Assembly (NCBI GenBank): GCA_021846985.1
Contig: JAJZVX010000001.1
Location: 248,001-312,000, forward strand
DNA: 64,000 bases
Direction: 5' to 3'
Origin: Acidobacteriota bacterium
GTDB taxonomy: Bacteria; Acidobacteriota; Terriglobia; Terriglobales; Acidobacteriaceae
Shown: positions 1 through 8,917 of the stretch, piece by piece
How the letters are laid out: each line of letters opens with the position of its first letter
Numbering within the stretch: position 1 is the stretch's first letter
The notes under the pieces: generated by a model
The model's database searches: none
What the model saw: only the letters and a program-made list of their open reading frames with translations
What the model was told of the DNA's origin: nothing
Translations under genes and position numbers: made by a program

Positions 1-473
1 TCGACGAGCCTACATCGGGCGTCGATCCGATCTCCCGCCGCCAGTTCTGGGATCTGATTCACGAGATGGCGCAGGAGGGCGTGACGGTTTTCGTAACCAC
101 TCACTATATGGAAGAGGCTGAGTATTGCAATCGTCTTGCCCTCATCTTTCGCGGCAAGATGGTGACGCTTGGCACGCCCACCGAGCTCAAGCGCGATTCG
201 ATGAAGGGAGATCTGCTCCTTGTGGAGTGCGACTCGCTTGGTCGTGCCGTTGAAGCTCTCCAGTCCGCACCGGGCGTTCTCGATGCCGCTGTCTTCGGCA
301 GCGCGCTCCATCTCGTCGTCGCCGGCGCAGCCGAGGCCTCGCCGCGGATTCGTTCCTATCTTGCGGAGCGCGGCATTGCCGTTCGGCGCATCGAGCAGAT
401 CCGCCCCAGCCTGGAGGATGTCTTTGTCTCCCTCACCGCCGGGCACGGAGCCCGCCAGGAGGCCACAGCATGA
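1..473 (+). CDS. ABC transporter ATP-binding protein, C-terminal part (5' cut by window)
   Basis: The frame is open from the first bases. The first visible residues, DEPTSGVDP, are the Walker B/D-loop of an ABC ATPase, and TTHYMEEAEYCNRLALI follows with the switch-region His. The remaining roughly 110 residues form the accessory C-terminal domain of DrrA/CcmA-type exporter ATPases. The signature and Walker A motifs lie upstream of the window. The stop overlaps the next gene's start (ATGA), so it is translationally coupled to the two ABC-2 permeases that follow. It likely powers export of a hydrophobic or toxic compound from the cytoplasmic face. The substrate cannot be told from sequence. Confidence 0.9.
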   Translation, partial: DEPTSGVDPISRRQFWDLIHEMAQEGVTVFVTTHYMEEAEYCNRLALIFRGKMVTLGTPTELKRDSMKGDLLLVECDSLGRAVEALQSAPGVLDAAVFGSALHLVVAGAAEASPRIRSYLAERGIAVRRIEQIRPSLEDVFVSLTAGHGARQEATA

Positions 474-1603
474 GTCTCATCCGCCTGCTCGCCGTTGCCA
501 GAAAGGAGATCATCCACATCCGCCGCGATGTGCGCAGCCTCTTTATTGTCGTTATCATGCCGGTTACGCTTATGCTTCTCTTCGGCTACGGCGTCAGCCT
601 CGACCTCAAGCATCTTCCCATCTGCGTCTACGATCAAGACGGCAGCCAGCAAAGCCAGGATATGCTCAAGCGTTTCCAGGCCAGCGAATACTTCCACATT
701 GAACGCGCCGTCAACAGTTACTCCGCCGTTTCGCGTGCCCTCGACGACGGCAGCGCCAAGATGGCCCTCGTCATTCCCTGGGATTTCTCCCGCCGCCTGC
801 GCGATGGCGCTCCCGTTTCCGTGCAGGCGCTTGTGGACGCTACTGACGACAACACCGCCAACATCCTCATCGGCTACACGCAGGCCGTGCTACAGAGCTA
901 CTCGGCGCGGCTGCAGACGGACTGGCTTCAGCAGCGCGGTCAGCTTCTGCAGCCCGCCACGGTCAGCGTGGAAACACGTACCTGGTACAACGAAGACCTG
1001 GAAAGCAGCGACTTCATTGTTCCCGGCGTGCTGGCCCTGGTCATGTCTGTCATTGGTACGTTCCTTACCTCGCTCACCATTGCCCGCGAGTGGGAGCGCG
1101 GCTCGATGGAGCAGCTCATCTCCACCCCCGTCACCGCCATGGAGATCATGCTCGGAAAGCTCATCCCCTATTTCGTCCTGGGCATGTTCGATGTTGCCGT
1201 CTGCGCCGTCATTGCCATTGTCTGGTTCCAAGTTCCGTTCCGCGGCTCATTTCTCACGCTTGCTGTCAGCTCCGCGCTCTTTCTTACCGTCGTGCTCGCC
1301 CTGGGATTTTTCATCTCCGTGGCTGCAAAAAATCAGTTTGCCGCCAGCCAGATCGCGCTGCTGGTCACGTTTCTTCCCGCGTTTCTGCTCTCCGGCTTCC
1401 TGTTTTCTATTGAGCAGATGCCGGTTTTCCTGCAGTGGTTCACGTACATCATTCCCGCGCGCTACTTTGTTTCGGTGCTGAAGGATGTTTTCCTCAAGGA
1501 CACCCCCATGGCCATGCTTTCCGCTCAGTTGATTCCTCTGGCCGCTTTTGCCTGCGTGCTCGCTTTGGTTGCCGCTCGAACCTTCCACAAGAGGCTGGAA
1601 TAA
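470..1603 (+). CDS. ABC-2 type permease (first of a tandem pair)
   Basis: A 377-residue inner-membrane subunit of the YhhJ/DrrB type. One N-terminal membrane segment (about residues 22-42) is followed by an extracytoplasmic domain to about residue 175. A cluster of about five hydrophobic segments occupies the C-terminal half. The cytoplasmic coupling region EWERGSMEQLISTPVTAMEI is typical of ABC-2 permeases (Pfam ABC2_membrane_3). The start overlaps the upstream ATPase stop by 4 bases. It probably heterodimerises with the permease encoded 12 bases downstream to form the export channel. Substrate unknown; drug or lipid-linked compound export is the usual guess. Confidence 0.9.
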   Translation: MSLIRLLAVARKEIIHIRRDVRSLFIVVIMPVTLMLLFGYGVSLDLKHLPICVYDQDGSQQSQDMLKRFQASEYFHIERAVNSYSAVSRALDDGSAKMALVIPWDFSRRLRDGAPVSVQALVDATDDNTANILIGYTQAVLQSYSARLQTDWLQQRGQLLQPATVSVETRTWYNEDLESSDFIVPGVLALVMSVIGTFLTSLTIAREWERGSMEQLISTPVTAMEIMLGKLIPYFVLGMFDVAVCAVIAIVWFQVPFRGSFLTLAVSSALFLTVVLALGFFISVAAKNQFAASQIALLVTFLPAFLLSGFLFSIEQMPVFLQWFTYIIPARYFVSVLKDVFLKDTPMAMLSAQLIPLAAFACVLALVAARTFHKRLE

Positions 1604-1615
1604 AGGAGAATCCGC

Positions 1616-2749
1616 ATGTTTGCGCGCCTCAAACAGATGCTCATCAAAGAGTTCATTCAGGTTCTCCGCGACAAGCGCACGCGCTTTATTCTGATCATTC
1701 CTCCCATCGTTCAAATGCTGGTTTTCGGCTATGCCGCCAACTTCGAGGTCCACCTCGTCCCCACGGCGGTAGTCGATTTCGATCACAGTCAGCAAAGCCG
1801 CGACCTTATCTCCCGCTTCACGTCCAGTCCCTATTTCGACGTCCGGCGCCAACTCGACAACTCCCGCCAGCTTCGCGACGCGATCGACAGTGGCGATGCC
1901 GCCATAGGCCTTGAGATTGATGCCGGCTTTGCGCAGAAGCTCCTCAAAGGCCAGGCTGCGCCTCTCCAGGTCATCGTGGACGCCACTAACTCCAACACGG
2001 CCCTCATTACCTCCAGCTACGTCACGCAGATCGCCACCGGCTTTGCCCGCGACTACCAGCTGGACCGCATCGGCCGCATCGACCCGCAGGTGGTCGAGCA
2101 GCTTCCTTCCGTTCAACTCCGGCAGCGTCCGTGGTATAACCCCGATCTGCGCAGCCGCTGGTTCTTTGTCCCCGGCGTCATCGGCAGCCTCACTCTCGTT
2201 CTGGTGGTTGTCCTCACCGCATTTGCCGTGGTCCGCGAACGCGAAATCGGCACGCTCGAACAAATCATGGTCACGCCCATTGGCCGCGCCGAATTCATCC
2301 TCGGCAAAACCCTACCCTCTTTCCTCATCGGCCTCTTCGACGTTTCGCTCATTGCGCTGGTGGGCACGCTCTGGTTTCAGGTGCCCTTTCGCGGGCACAT
2401 TCTTGTACTGCTCGCCGGTTCGGTGCTCTTCCTCCTTTCCATGCTCGGCGTGGGCCTGCTCATCTCCACCATCTCCTCCACCCAGCAGCAGGCCATGGTC
2501 ACCTCCTTCTTCTTCATCATGCCGGCCATCACTTTCTCCGGCTTCGGATTTCCCATCAGTACCATGCCCCAGTGGCTGCAATACTGCACTTATCTCAGCC
2601 CTCTTCGATACTTCCTTGTCGTGTTGCGCTCCAGCTATCTGAAGGGCGTAGGCATGACCATTCTCTGGCCGCAGATGGCCGCTATGGCCGCACTCAGTTC
2701 CTTCTTCCTCGGCGTCGCCATCCTGCGCTTCCACAAGGCGCTCGACTAG
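1616..2749 (+). CDS. ABC-2 type permease (second of a tandem pair)
   Basis: Also 377 residues, with the same layout as the preceding permease: N-terminal membrane segment, large extracytoplasmic domain, then about five C-terminal membrane segments. The equivalent coupling motif is VREREIGTLEQIMVTPIGRA. The start has a strong ribosome site, AAAGGAG, overlapping the previous gene's stop. The pair arose by duplication and most likely forms a heterodimeric exporter channel with the upstream ATPase. An imperfect hairpin (CTTGCGC/GCGCAAG at 2763-2788, no T-run) lies just after it and may end the operon. Confidence 0.9.
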   Translation: MFARLKQMLIKEFIQVLRDKRTRFILIIPPIVQMLVFGYAANFEVHLVPTAVVDFDHSQQSRDLISRFTSSPYFDVRRQLDNSRQLRDAIDSGDAAIGLEIDAGFAQKLLKGQAAPLQVIVDATNSNTALITSSYVTQIATGFARDYQLDRIGRIDPQVVEQLPSVQLRQRPWYNPDLRSRWFFVPGVIGSLTLVLVVVLTAFAVVREREIGTLEQIMVTPIGRAEFILGKTLPSFLIGLFDVSLIALVGTLWFQVPFRGHILVLLAGSVLFLLSMLGVGLLISTISSTQQQAMVTSFFFIMPAITFSGFGFPISTMPQWLQYCTYLSPLRYFLVVLRSSYLKGVGMTILWPQMAAMAALSSFFLGVAILRFHKALD

Positions 2750-2996
2750 AGGGCTGCCAGCGCTTGCGCGTTTCCGGGTGAGCGCAAGACAGGCCATTGC
2801 CTGCTGGCGGCATGCGGCAACGTTCCTGCCCCCGTCTTTCGCTCCGCGTTTCCATCGCATCCACGTTACAATCAAAGCTTCCGGCACGGCGCGACGGCTT
2901 GATGTACCTTTGACTTTGCCGCACTTCCTGTATGCGGCGCGGATGGGCGGCCGTCTTTGCCAGATCGGCGGACGAACAGCGGGAGATCGGGTTTTT

Positions 2997-5900
2997 ATGA
3001 TGGAGTTCCACATTGCGCGAAGCGCGCGCGACCGCTACCGGTTTGCGGAGTGTCTCTTTTCGTACACCGGTAACGTCGTCTTCGCCAACATGGGCGCCTG
3101 CCGCGAGTTTGCCTACCGCATGAACGAGGTGCGCGATGCCCAGCGTTTTCCCGAGCGTACCGTCCATGCCGGCGCGTTGTTCGCCATGGGCCTTATTGAC
3201 GAGGCCAGCCATGTGCTCATCGCCCGATACCGCGAGCAGTACGATCCCGAGGTCATCACCAGCGCCCTGGACTGGTTTTCGGCCCGCGTGGGAAGCGAAC
3301 AGCTCGACGCGATGCTTCTCGCCTTCGTTGAGCACTTCCCCGGCTCCAGCGTGATGCGTGGCGAGGAGACACCCCGCCAGTGGCTTGCCGGCCAAACCGG
3401 CGGCATCCCCCACCGCGCCGCCGCCTTCGAAGAGCTGATGCTGCTCTATGCAGCAAACCGGAACCCCGCATTCCAGCCCTTCGGCGAGCTCTTTGAGGAT
3501 GCGCCGCTGGCCGAGAAAACCGTCTATAAGCAGGTCACGCAGCAGCTTCCCGACTATTTCGCTACTCGTCCGCTCATTCCTCTGCCCGGCGCCAAGCAGG
3601 TCAGTCTTCTCGATCTCTTGCGCGCCCCGGTCGATAGCTCATCTTCCTCGCTCAGCGATCAGCTTGCCCTCATTCGCAGCCTCTGGAGAGTTTTGCTGGG
3701 CGACAGCCTCGAACGCCTGCTCCAGCTCGCGGGCGAAATCCTCCACGAAGAAGAAGTTGCACTCTGGACGCTCTTTCACCCCCACGGCGAACTCGAGGCC
3801 CGGCGCCGCGAGCACGGACTCCATCATCCCGGCGGCCCAGTTGCCACTGCCCAGGTACCCGTCTTTGGCGATCCCGCTTACGAATACGAGAGATTTTCTC
3901 CGGATACTGCCTGGATGCCCCATGTGGTGCTCATGGCCAAGAGCACATACGTGTGGCTGGCGCAGCTCAGCCGGCGCTACGGCCGCCACATCGGCCGCCT
4001 CGACGAGATTCCCGACGAAGTCCTCGATACCCTTGCCCGCCGCGGTCTCAACGCTCTCTGGCTTATCGGCGTGTGGGAGCGAAGCCGCAGCTCCAAAACG
4101 ATCAAGCAGCTCTGCGGCAACCATGATGCCGTCGCCAGCGCCTACTCCCTCTACGATTACGTTATTGCTGAGGATCTTGGCGGTGAATCGGCCTACATCA
4201 ACCTCCGCGATCGTGCCCTTCGTTACGGCATCCGCCTGGCCAGCGACATGGTGCCCAACCACATGGGCATCGACTCGCCGTGGGTGGTCGAGCATCCCGA
4301 GTGGTTCATCTCCCGCTGGGATCTGCCCTATCCGGCCTACAGTTTCAACGGCCCCGATCTCTCCCAGGACGGCCGTGTGGAAATCAAGATCGAGGACCAC
4401 TACTTCGAGCAGTCAGACGCAGCCGTTGTCTTCCGCCGCCGTGATCGCGCCAGTGGCGAAACCCGCTACATCTACCATGGCAACGACGGCACCAGCTTTC
4501 CGTGGAACGACACTGCGCAGCTCGATTACCTGAACCCAGCCGTCCGCGAACAGGTCATCCAGACCATCCTGCACGTTGCCCGTCTCTTTCCCGTCATCCG
4601 TTTCGATGCTGCCATGACGCTGGCCAAGCGCCACTTCCGCCGCCTGTGGTTTCCCGGGCCAGGTTCCTCGGGCGCCATCCCTTCGCGCGCCGAGTACGGC
4701 ATGACCGACGAAGAGTTCAATCGCGCCATGCCCCAGGAATTCTGGCGCGAGGTCGTCGATCGCGTCGCTGCAGAGGTCCCGGGCACGCTCCTGCTTGCCG
4801 AGGCCTTCTGGCTTATGGAGGGCTACTTTGTCCGTACCCTCGGCATGCACCGCGTCTACAACTCAGCCTTTATGGTGATGCTGCGCGACGAGGACAACGC
4901 CAAGTACCGCTCGGTCATCAAGAACACCCTGGAGTTCGACCCCGACGTGCTCAAGCGTTACGTTAACTTTATGTCGAATCCCGATGAAAGGACGGCAATT
5001 GACCAGTTCGGCCGCGGCGACAAGTACTTTGGCGTAGCCGTGATGATGGCCACCTTGCCTGGTCTGCCCATGTTTGGCCACGGTCAGATCGAGGGCTTTA
5101 CGGAAAAGTACGGGATGGAATACCGGTGGCCCCGATACCAGGAAGACCCCGACCCGTGGCTGGTGGAGCGCCATGAGCGTGAAATCGCCCCGCTGCTCAA
5201 GCGGCGTTGGCTCTTTGCCGAGAGCGCCAATTTTCTCCTGTACGACTTCTTCGAGCCCTCGGGTTTGGTTAACGAGAACGTTTTTGCCTACTCCAACCGC
5301 AGCGGGGCGGAGCGGGCTCTCGTTGTGTACAACAACCGCTATGCCGACGCCCACGGGACCATCGATGTTTCCGCGGCTTACGCCGACAAGGGCAGCGCGC
5401 AGCTCCGCCAGCGGCGCCTGGGCGAAGGCCTCGATCTCACCGCCGATCCCGCAGCCATTGTCGCCTTTCAGGACTCGCTCACCGGCCTCCAATTTCTCCG
5501 CCGGGCCGCGCAGCTTGCCAACAGCGGCCTCACTCTCGACCTTCACGCTTACCAGTGCCACGTCTTCCTCAACTGGCACAGCCTCTCGCCCACGCCCAGC
5601 GAGCCCTGGGATCGCCTTTGCGACTGGCTCAACGGCCGTGGTGTGCCTAGTCTCGGTGATGCGCTTGTCAATCTCCAGCTTCGCCCGGTCCACGATGCGC
5701 TGTGCGCTCTGCTGGACCCTCGTATCGTAGGCCTCTTTGCCGACCTCGCCGGCCGCCCGCGCTCCACAGCCCCCGAAGAGAGCCAGCATGCGACCGCGTT
5801 TCACGACCTCGCCGATGCCGCCTGGTCCCGTTGCGAGCCGTTCCTGCGCGCCGCTCAGACGGCCTACGCCGCGCGTACCGAGGGTCCCGATCAGCCTGTG

Positions 5901-6821
5901 GGCGCCACCCATCCTGCCAATCCGGCCCTGCTTGCTCCGGCTTTCCGCGCCCGTCTTCGCGCCGCTCTGCGTATTGCCGCTCTGGAGAACTTCTTCCCGG
6001 CGCCGTGGCCCGTCGCGGCCCGCGGCGTGCTGCCCAGCTATAGTCCGCAGACCTCTGCCACGGCTGTCTGCGGCCCGGTTCTCGCTTGGTGTGTTCTGCA
6101 GTTGCTCGCCGAGTCGATAGATCTGGATCGTCCCGAGCAGGTGGCGCTCGATCTCTTCGATCGCCTGCGGCTGCGTGCGCCTCTTGCCCAGTCCTTTGAG
6201 GCGCTCGGTCTGGAAGGTGAGGAGTCCTGGCGCGCCGCCGCGCGGCTGAAGGTGGGACTGCTTTCCGCTGCCGGCGCGCGACGCTGCGAAGAGCCCGAGC
6301 CCGATGCGGCGTCGGAGACTGTCTCCGTGCCTGCCGCTTCAGTTCCCTCTGCGCCCGCTCCGGAGTCCGCCGATGCGCAACCTGCTGCCGAGGAAAGCGT
6401 GGTGCTTGCGCCCGCCCTGTGGCTTGATCCGGACGTGCGCTGGCTGACTGGCGTACATGAAGCCGGTGGCTTCTTCTACCTGGTTCGCGAGTCCTACGAA
6501 GAGCTGCTTTGGTGGCTCATCCTTCCTGTGCTGCTCCGATCCGCCCTGGCCGCGCCGGATCGTGACGTCATGGTCGAACTGAATCGGGAGATGGATGAGG
6601 CATTGGCCACCGCCGAGGCGGCGCGCTATCGTATCGACCTGCTTCTGGCCTCTGCCCGCGGGGTGAGCAGCGACACGGATTCTTCGGAGGCGAGCGCGGA
6701 GCCGGTGATGCAGCCTGCAGTGAGTGAACATGCGCCGTCCGTCGCGGATGCGCACGGCGCAGAGATCGCGCCGCCGTCTCCGCAAACAGAAAGCGTTGAT
6801 TCGCGCATCGTTCCGGGCTGA
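2997..6821 (+). CDS. Very large alpha-amylase-family (GH13-like) protein
   Basis: 1274 residues from ATG 2997, which has GGGAG upstream; the frame stays open further upstream but without a convincing start. The GH13 (beta/alpha)8 catalytic motifs are visible in order. Region I is DMVPNHMG (about residue 417). Region II is VIRFDAAM, with candidate nucleophile D537. Region III is LLAEAFW, with acid/base E602. Region IV is SNPDE, with D663. All three catalytic acids are present, so a glycosidase or transglycosylase acting on alpha-glucans is plausible. The N-terminal ~330 residues and the C-terminal ~450 match nothing I recognise. A Pro/Ala/Ser-rich linker sits near residues 1100-1140. No signal peptide is visible, so it is probably cytoplasmic. 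It stands alone, with no adjacent glycogen genes. Confidence 0.8.
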   Translation: MMEFHIARSARDRYRFAECLFSYTGNVVFANMGACREFAYRMNEVRDAQRFPERTVHAGALFAMGLIDEASHVLIARYREQYDPEVITSALDWFSARVGSEQLDAMLLAFVEHFPGSSVMRGEETPRQWLAGQTGGIPHRAAAFEELMLLYAANRNPAFQPFGELFEDAPLAEKTVYKQVTQQLPDYFATRPLIPLPGAKQVSLLDLLRAPVDSSSSSLSDQLALIRSLWRVLLGDSLERLLQLAGEILHEEEVALWTLFHPHGELEARRREHGLHHPGGPVATAQVPVFGDPAYEYERFSPDTAWMPHVVLMAKSTYVWLAQLSRRYGRHIGRLDEIPDEVLDTLARRGLNALWLIGVWERSRSSKTIKQLCGNHDAVASAYSLYDYVIAEDLGGESAYINLRDRALRYGIRLASDMVPNHMGIDSPWVVEHPEWFISRWDLPYPAYSFNGPDLSQDGRVEIKIEDHYFEQSDAAVVFRRRDRASGETRYIYHGNDGTSFPWNDTAQLDYLNPAVREQVIQTILHVARLFPVIRFDAAMTLAKRHFRRLWFPGPGSSGAIPSRAEYGMTDEEFNRAMPQEFWREVVDRVAAEVPGTLLLAEAFWLMEGYFVRTLGMHRVYNSAFMVMLRDEDNAKYRSVIKNTLEFDPDVLKRYVNFMSNPDERTAIDQFGRGDKYFGVAVMMATLPGLPMFGHGQIEGFTEKYGMEYRWPRYQEDPDPWLVERHEREIAPLLKRRWLFAESANFLLYDFFEPSGLVNENVFAYSNRSGAERALVVYNNRYADAHGTIDVSAAYADKGSAQLRQRRLGEGLDLTADPAAIVAFQDSLTGLQFLRRAAQLANSGLTLDLHAYQCHVFLNWHSLSPTPSEPWDRLCDWLNGRGVPSLGDALVNLQLRPVHDALCALLDPRIVGLFADLAGRPRSTAPEESQHATAFHDLADAAWSRCEPFLRAAQTAYAARTEGPDQPVGATHPANPALLAPAFRARLRAALRIAALENFFPAPWPVAARGVLPSYSPQTSATAVCGPVLAWCVLQLLAESIDLDRPEQVALDLFDRLRLRAPLAQSFEALGLEGEESWRAAARLKVGLLSAAGARRCEEPEPDAASETVSVPAASVPSAPAPESADAQPAAEESVVLAPALWLDPDVRWLTGVHEAGGFFYLVRESYEELLWWLILPVLLRSALAAPDRDVMVELNREMDEALATAEAARYRIDLLLASARGVSSDTDSSEASAEPVMQPAVSEHAPSVADAHGAEIAPPSPQTESVDSRIVPG

Positions 6822-7384
6822 AGCGTCGTTCTCAACCCTGTCACGCGCGCCTCTTGCTCTGCCGTTCCGTGTTTTCGCCTGCGTGCTTTTTGTCACAACG
6901 AAAATGGTCTCCTTCGTCGTGCCTGGATCGTCACAAGGCGTTGTGACGAAATGCACATCGAATGCCTTCTCAAAGGGTTCAATGTTCCTCGCAAATCCAC
7001 TGGGGAGAAGGATGCCGAGAAGGCCGCGCGGAGAAAAGCGCCGTCGATCTGCTGCCGGTTCTTCTCTTGTTCGTTGGGTTCACTTCTTTTCCTTTCCCGT
7101 CATGTGGTCCGGACGTGAGGAGTGTGGCTAATGCAGCCGCTTGCCGATCGCCGCAACTACGGGGGCCGTTCTTCCGCCGAAGACAGAGGAAATCCTCTCT
7201 TGCCGGCGCCTCTTTCCCTATTGCGGTTTGTTGCCTTGCCTGCATTCCTTCCGGCTTTGTCCGCGCGGCATGGATGGCCGCCTGCCTCAGCCGTGGGCAT
7301 GGCGCTCCGCCATCGCTCTTTGCGGGCTTTCAACCGTGCCTGGGCGCACTGCGGCCGCCGCGCCTCGCTTTGAGGAGAGAAATC
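6822..7384. other. 563-base intergenic region before the Hox remnant
   Basis: No convincing gene on either strand. The only reading frame running into the downstream gene has poor composition and no ribosome site. It holds a perfect 8-bp inverted repeat at 6929-6948 and a third copy of the half-site near 6892. I saw no clear sigma70 promoter. Confidence 0.6.
6929..6948. promoter_or_regulatory. Perfect inverted repeat, possible operator
   Basis: CGTCACAA, four bases (GGCG), then TTGTGACG: a perfect 8+8 palindrome. A related half-site GTCACAAC lies at 6892-6899, 38 bases upstream. The half-sites face the opposite way from a Rex or CRP/FNR site. Distance to the next start is about 440 bases, so which gene it controls is uncertain. 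It could also form a short RNA hairpin. Confidence 0.35.
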
Positions 7385-7924
7385 ATGCCGAGCGTCACCA
7401 ACAATCATTTCAGTTCCCAGGAAAAATCGGCTATCGACCGGGCGATTGCCCAGCATAGCGGCCATCCCGGCGAGCTGTTGAGCATCCTCGAGGTTGTTCA
7501 GTCCGCCAATCCCCACAAATATCTCTCTCTGGAAGCACTTCGCTATGTTGCCGAGCGCACCGGTATTCCGCCCGCCACGGTCTACAGCACAGCCACCTTC
7601 TATTCGCTCTTCAATCTTGAGCCGCAGGGCGACAACGTGATCTGCGTTTGCCGCGGCACGGCCTGCCATACCCGCGGGTCGCGCGCGCTGCTGGAAAGGC
7701 TCTGTCTCGATCTGGGCCTCAGTGAGCACGAAACCGGCGAAACCAGGGACTCCGAACGCATTGCGCTTACCACCCCGGACCACAGATTCACTATTCGCAC
7801 CGTGGCCTGCTTTGGCCAGTGCGCTCTGGCTCCCGTCGCCGAGGTAAACCACCACATCTTCAGCCATGTCAACGAGCGCATTCTGCAGCGCGAGGTCAAG
7901 GCCTTGACACAGGGGAGGAAGTAA
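7385..7924 (+). CDS. NuoE/HoxE-like [2Fe-2S] subunit (24-kDa type)
   Basis: 179 residues from ATG 7385, preceded by GAGGAG. This is the thioredoxin-like ferredoxin subunit of NADH-linked diaphorases and complex I. It carries the four [2Fe-2S] cysteines C89, C94, C142 and C146 (CRGTAC and CFGQC). The N-terminal helical domain includes IPPATVYSTATFYSLF, a family hallmark. It would pass electrons from an NADH/FMN subunit to partner Fe-S subunits. Its downstream partner is fused and out of frame, and no hydrogenase or complex I subunit follows. The gene itself looks intact but is likely an orphan left from a HoxEFU-type module. Its stop overlaps the next start (TAATG). Confidence 0.85.
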   Translation: MPSVTNNHFSSQEKSAIDRAIAQHSGHPGELLSILEVVQSANPHKYLSLEALRYVAERTGIPPATVYSTATFYSLFNLEPQGDNVICVCRGTACHTRGSRALLERLCLDLGLSEHETGETRDSERIALTTPDHRFTIRTVACFGQCALAPVAEVNHHIFSHVNERILQREVKALTQGRK

Positions 7925-8764
7925 TGCCGCGCATTCAAGATCTCGGTGTCTTCAGCGCCGTCCGCGAGGCCGGACTTGCCAAGCTCGTTCCGCCCACCAC
8001 GCCGCGCCTCACCGTGGGCATGGGCACCTGCGGCCAGGGCAATAACGCCGAGGAGATTTACGACGGCCTGGACGAGGCCATTGGCCGCAGCGGTCACCAC
8101 GTGATCCTGGCCGCGGTTGGCTGCTTCGGCGCCTGCTTTGAGGAGCCGCTCGTCGCTGTGCGCCTTCCCGGTTATCCGCTGGTGATGCTGCGTCGTGTCC
8201 AGATCAACGACATCACGCGCATTCTCGAGTCGGTTTTTACCGGTGTCATCCCAGGCGACCTCATCTATTGCAAGATTGAGGAGTGGGATCACATCACCGG
8301 TTCCGTTCGCTATGGCCAGGGCTATCCGGATATTGCCCTGTGGAACGCCATACCTTTTTTCAGCGCGCAGAAGAAGATCGTCCTGCGCAACTGCGGGCTG
8401 ATCAACCCTTCCGACATTGAGGAATACATCGGCGTTGGCGGTTATCAGGCTCTTTACAAAGTCCTCATCGACGGCCGCCCCGAGTCCATTGTCGAGTTGG
8501 TCAAGCTGGCTCGTCTGCGCCGAGGTGGAGGGCGCGCATGTGTGGGAGATTGCTTCACGCGGCATCCACTCCCGCCTGGTTTGCGACATGGCGGATGACT
8601 GGGGACACGCCAAAAACTGCACCAACTGCGGCAAGTGCGTTGAGGCCTGTCCCACCGGTGCTCTGGCTGAAAAAGGCTTTCCCGTGATGCAAATGGTCAA
8701 GGAAAGCGAAAAGATCAGCTATCTGGCCCAGCAGCGTACCTCCCACGCCCGCCGTGCCCACTAG
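7924..8764 (+). pseudogene. hoxF-hoxU deletion chimera (diaphorase remnant)
   Basis: From 7924 to about 8515 the sequence encodes the start of a HoxF/NuoF-type protein: an N-terminal thioredoxin-like domain (RLTVGMGTCGQGNNAEE, VGCFGACFEE), then the start of the FMN domain (NPSDIEEYIGVGGYQALYKVL). At about 8516-8537 the homology jumps, with a frame change, to the end of a HoxU-type subunit: CAEVEGAHVWEIASRGIHSR, then CTNCGKCVEACPTGAL, stop at 8764. The HoxF frame runs on to a stop at 8598. Missing are the rest of HoxF (FMN/NADH site, Fe-S) and the start of HoxU. The joint falls where the two genes should look alike (LRGRGGAG coding against CAEVEGA coding), suggesting a microhomology deletion. 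A mis-assembly is the alternative. Confidence 0.8.
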
Positions 8765-8917
8765 CATCGCGCGGCGGGATGCCGAAGCCGTCCACTGGGT
8801 GGCAGGGAGCCACTTCTTCCGGCCTTTGCATCCGATTCCATTTGTCGCAAACGCCCCAGGTCCGTAAAATCGACGTTGACGGTTAATTGTGCGTGACTCC
8901 AGCAGCATCAGGTGCCG

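Noticed and set aside
6929-6948. Rex (redox) operator
   Set aside because: Rex sites are TTGTGA-N6-8-TCACAA; here the half-sites are in the opposite order.
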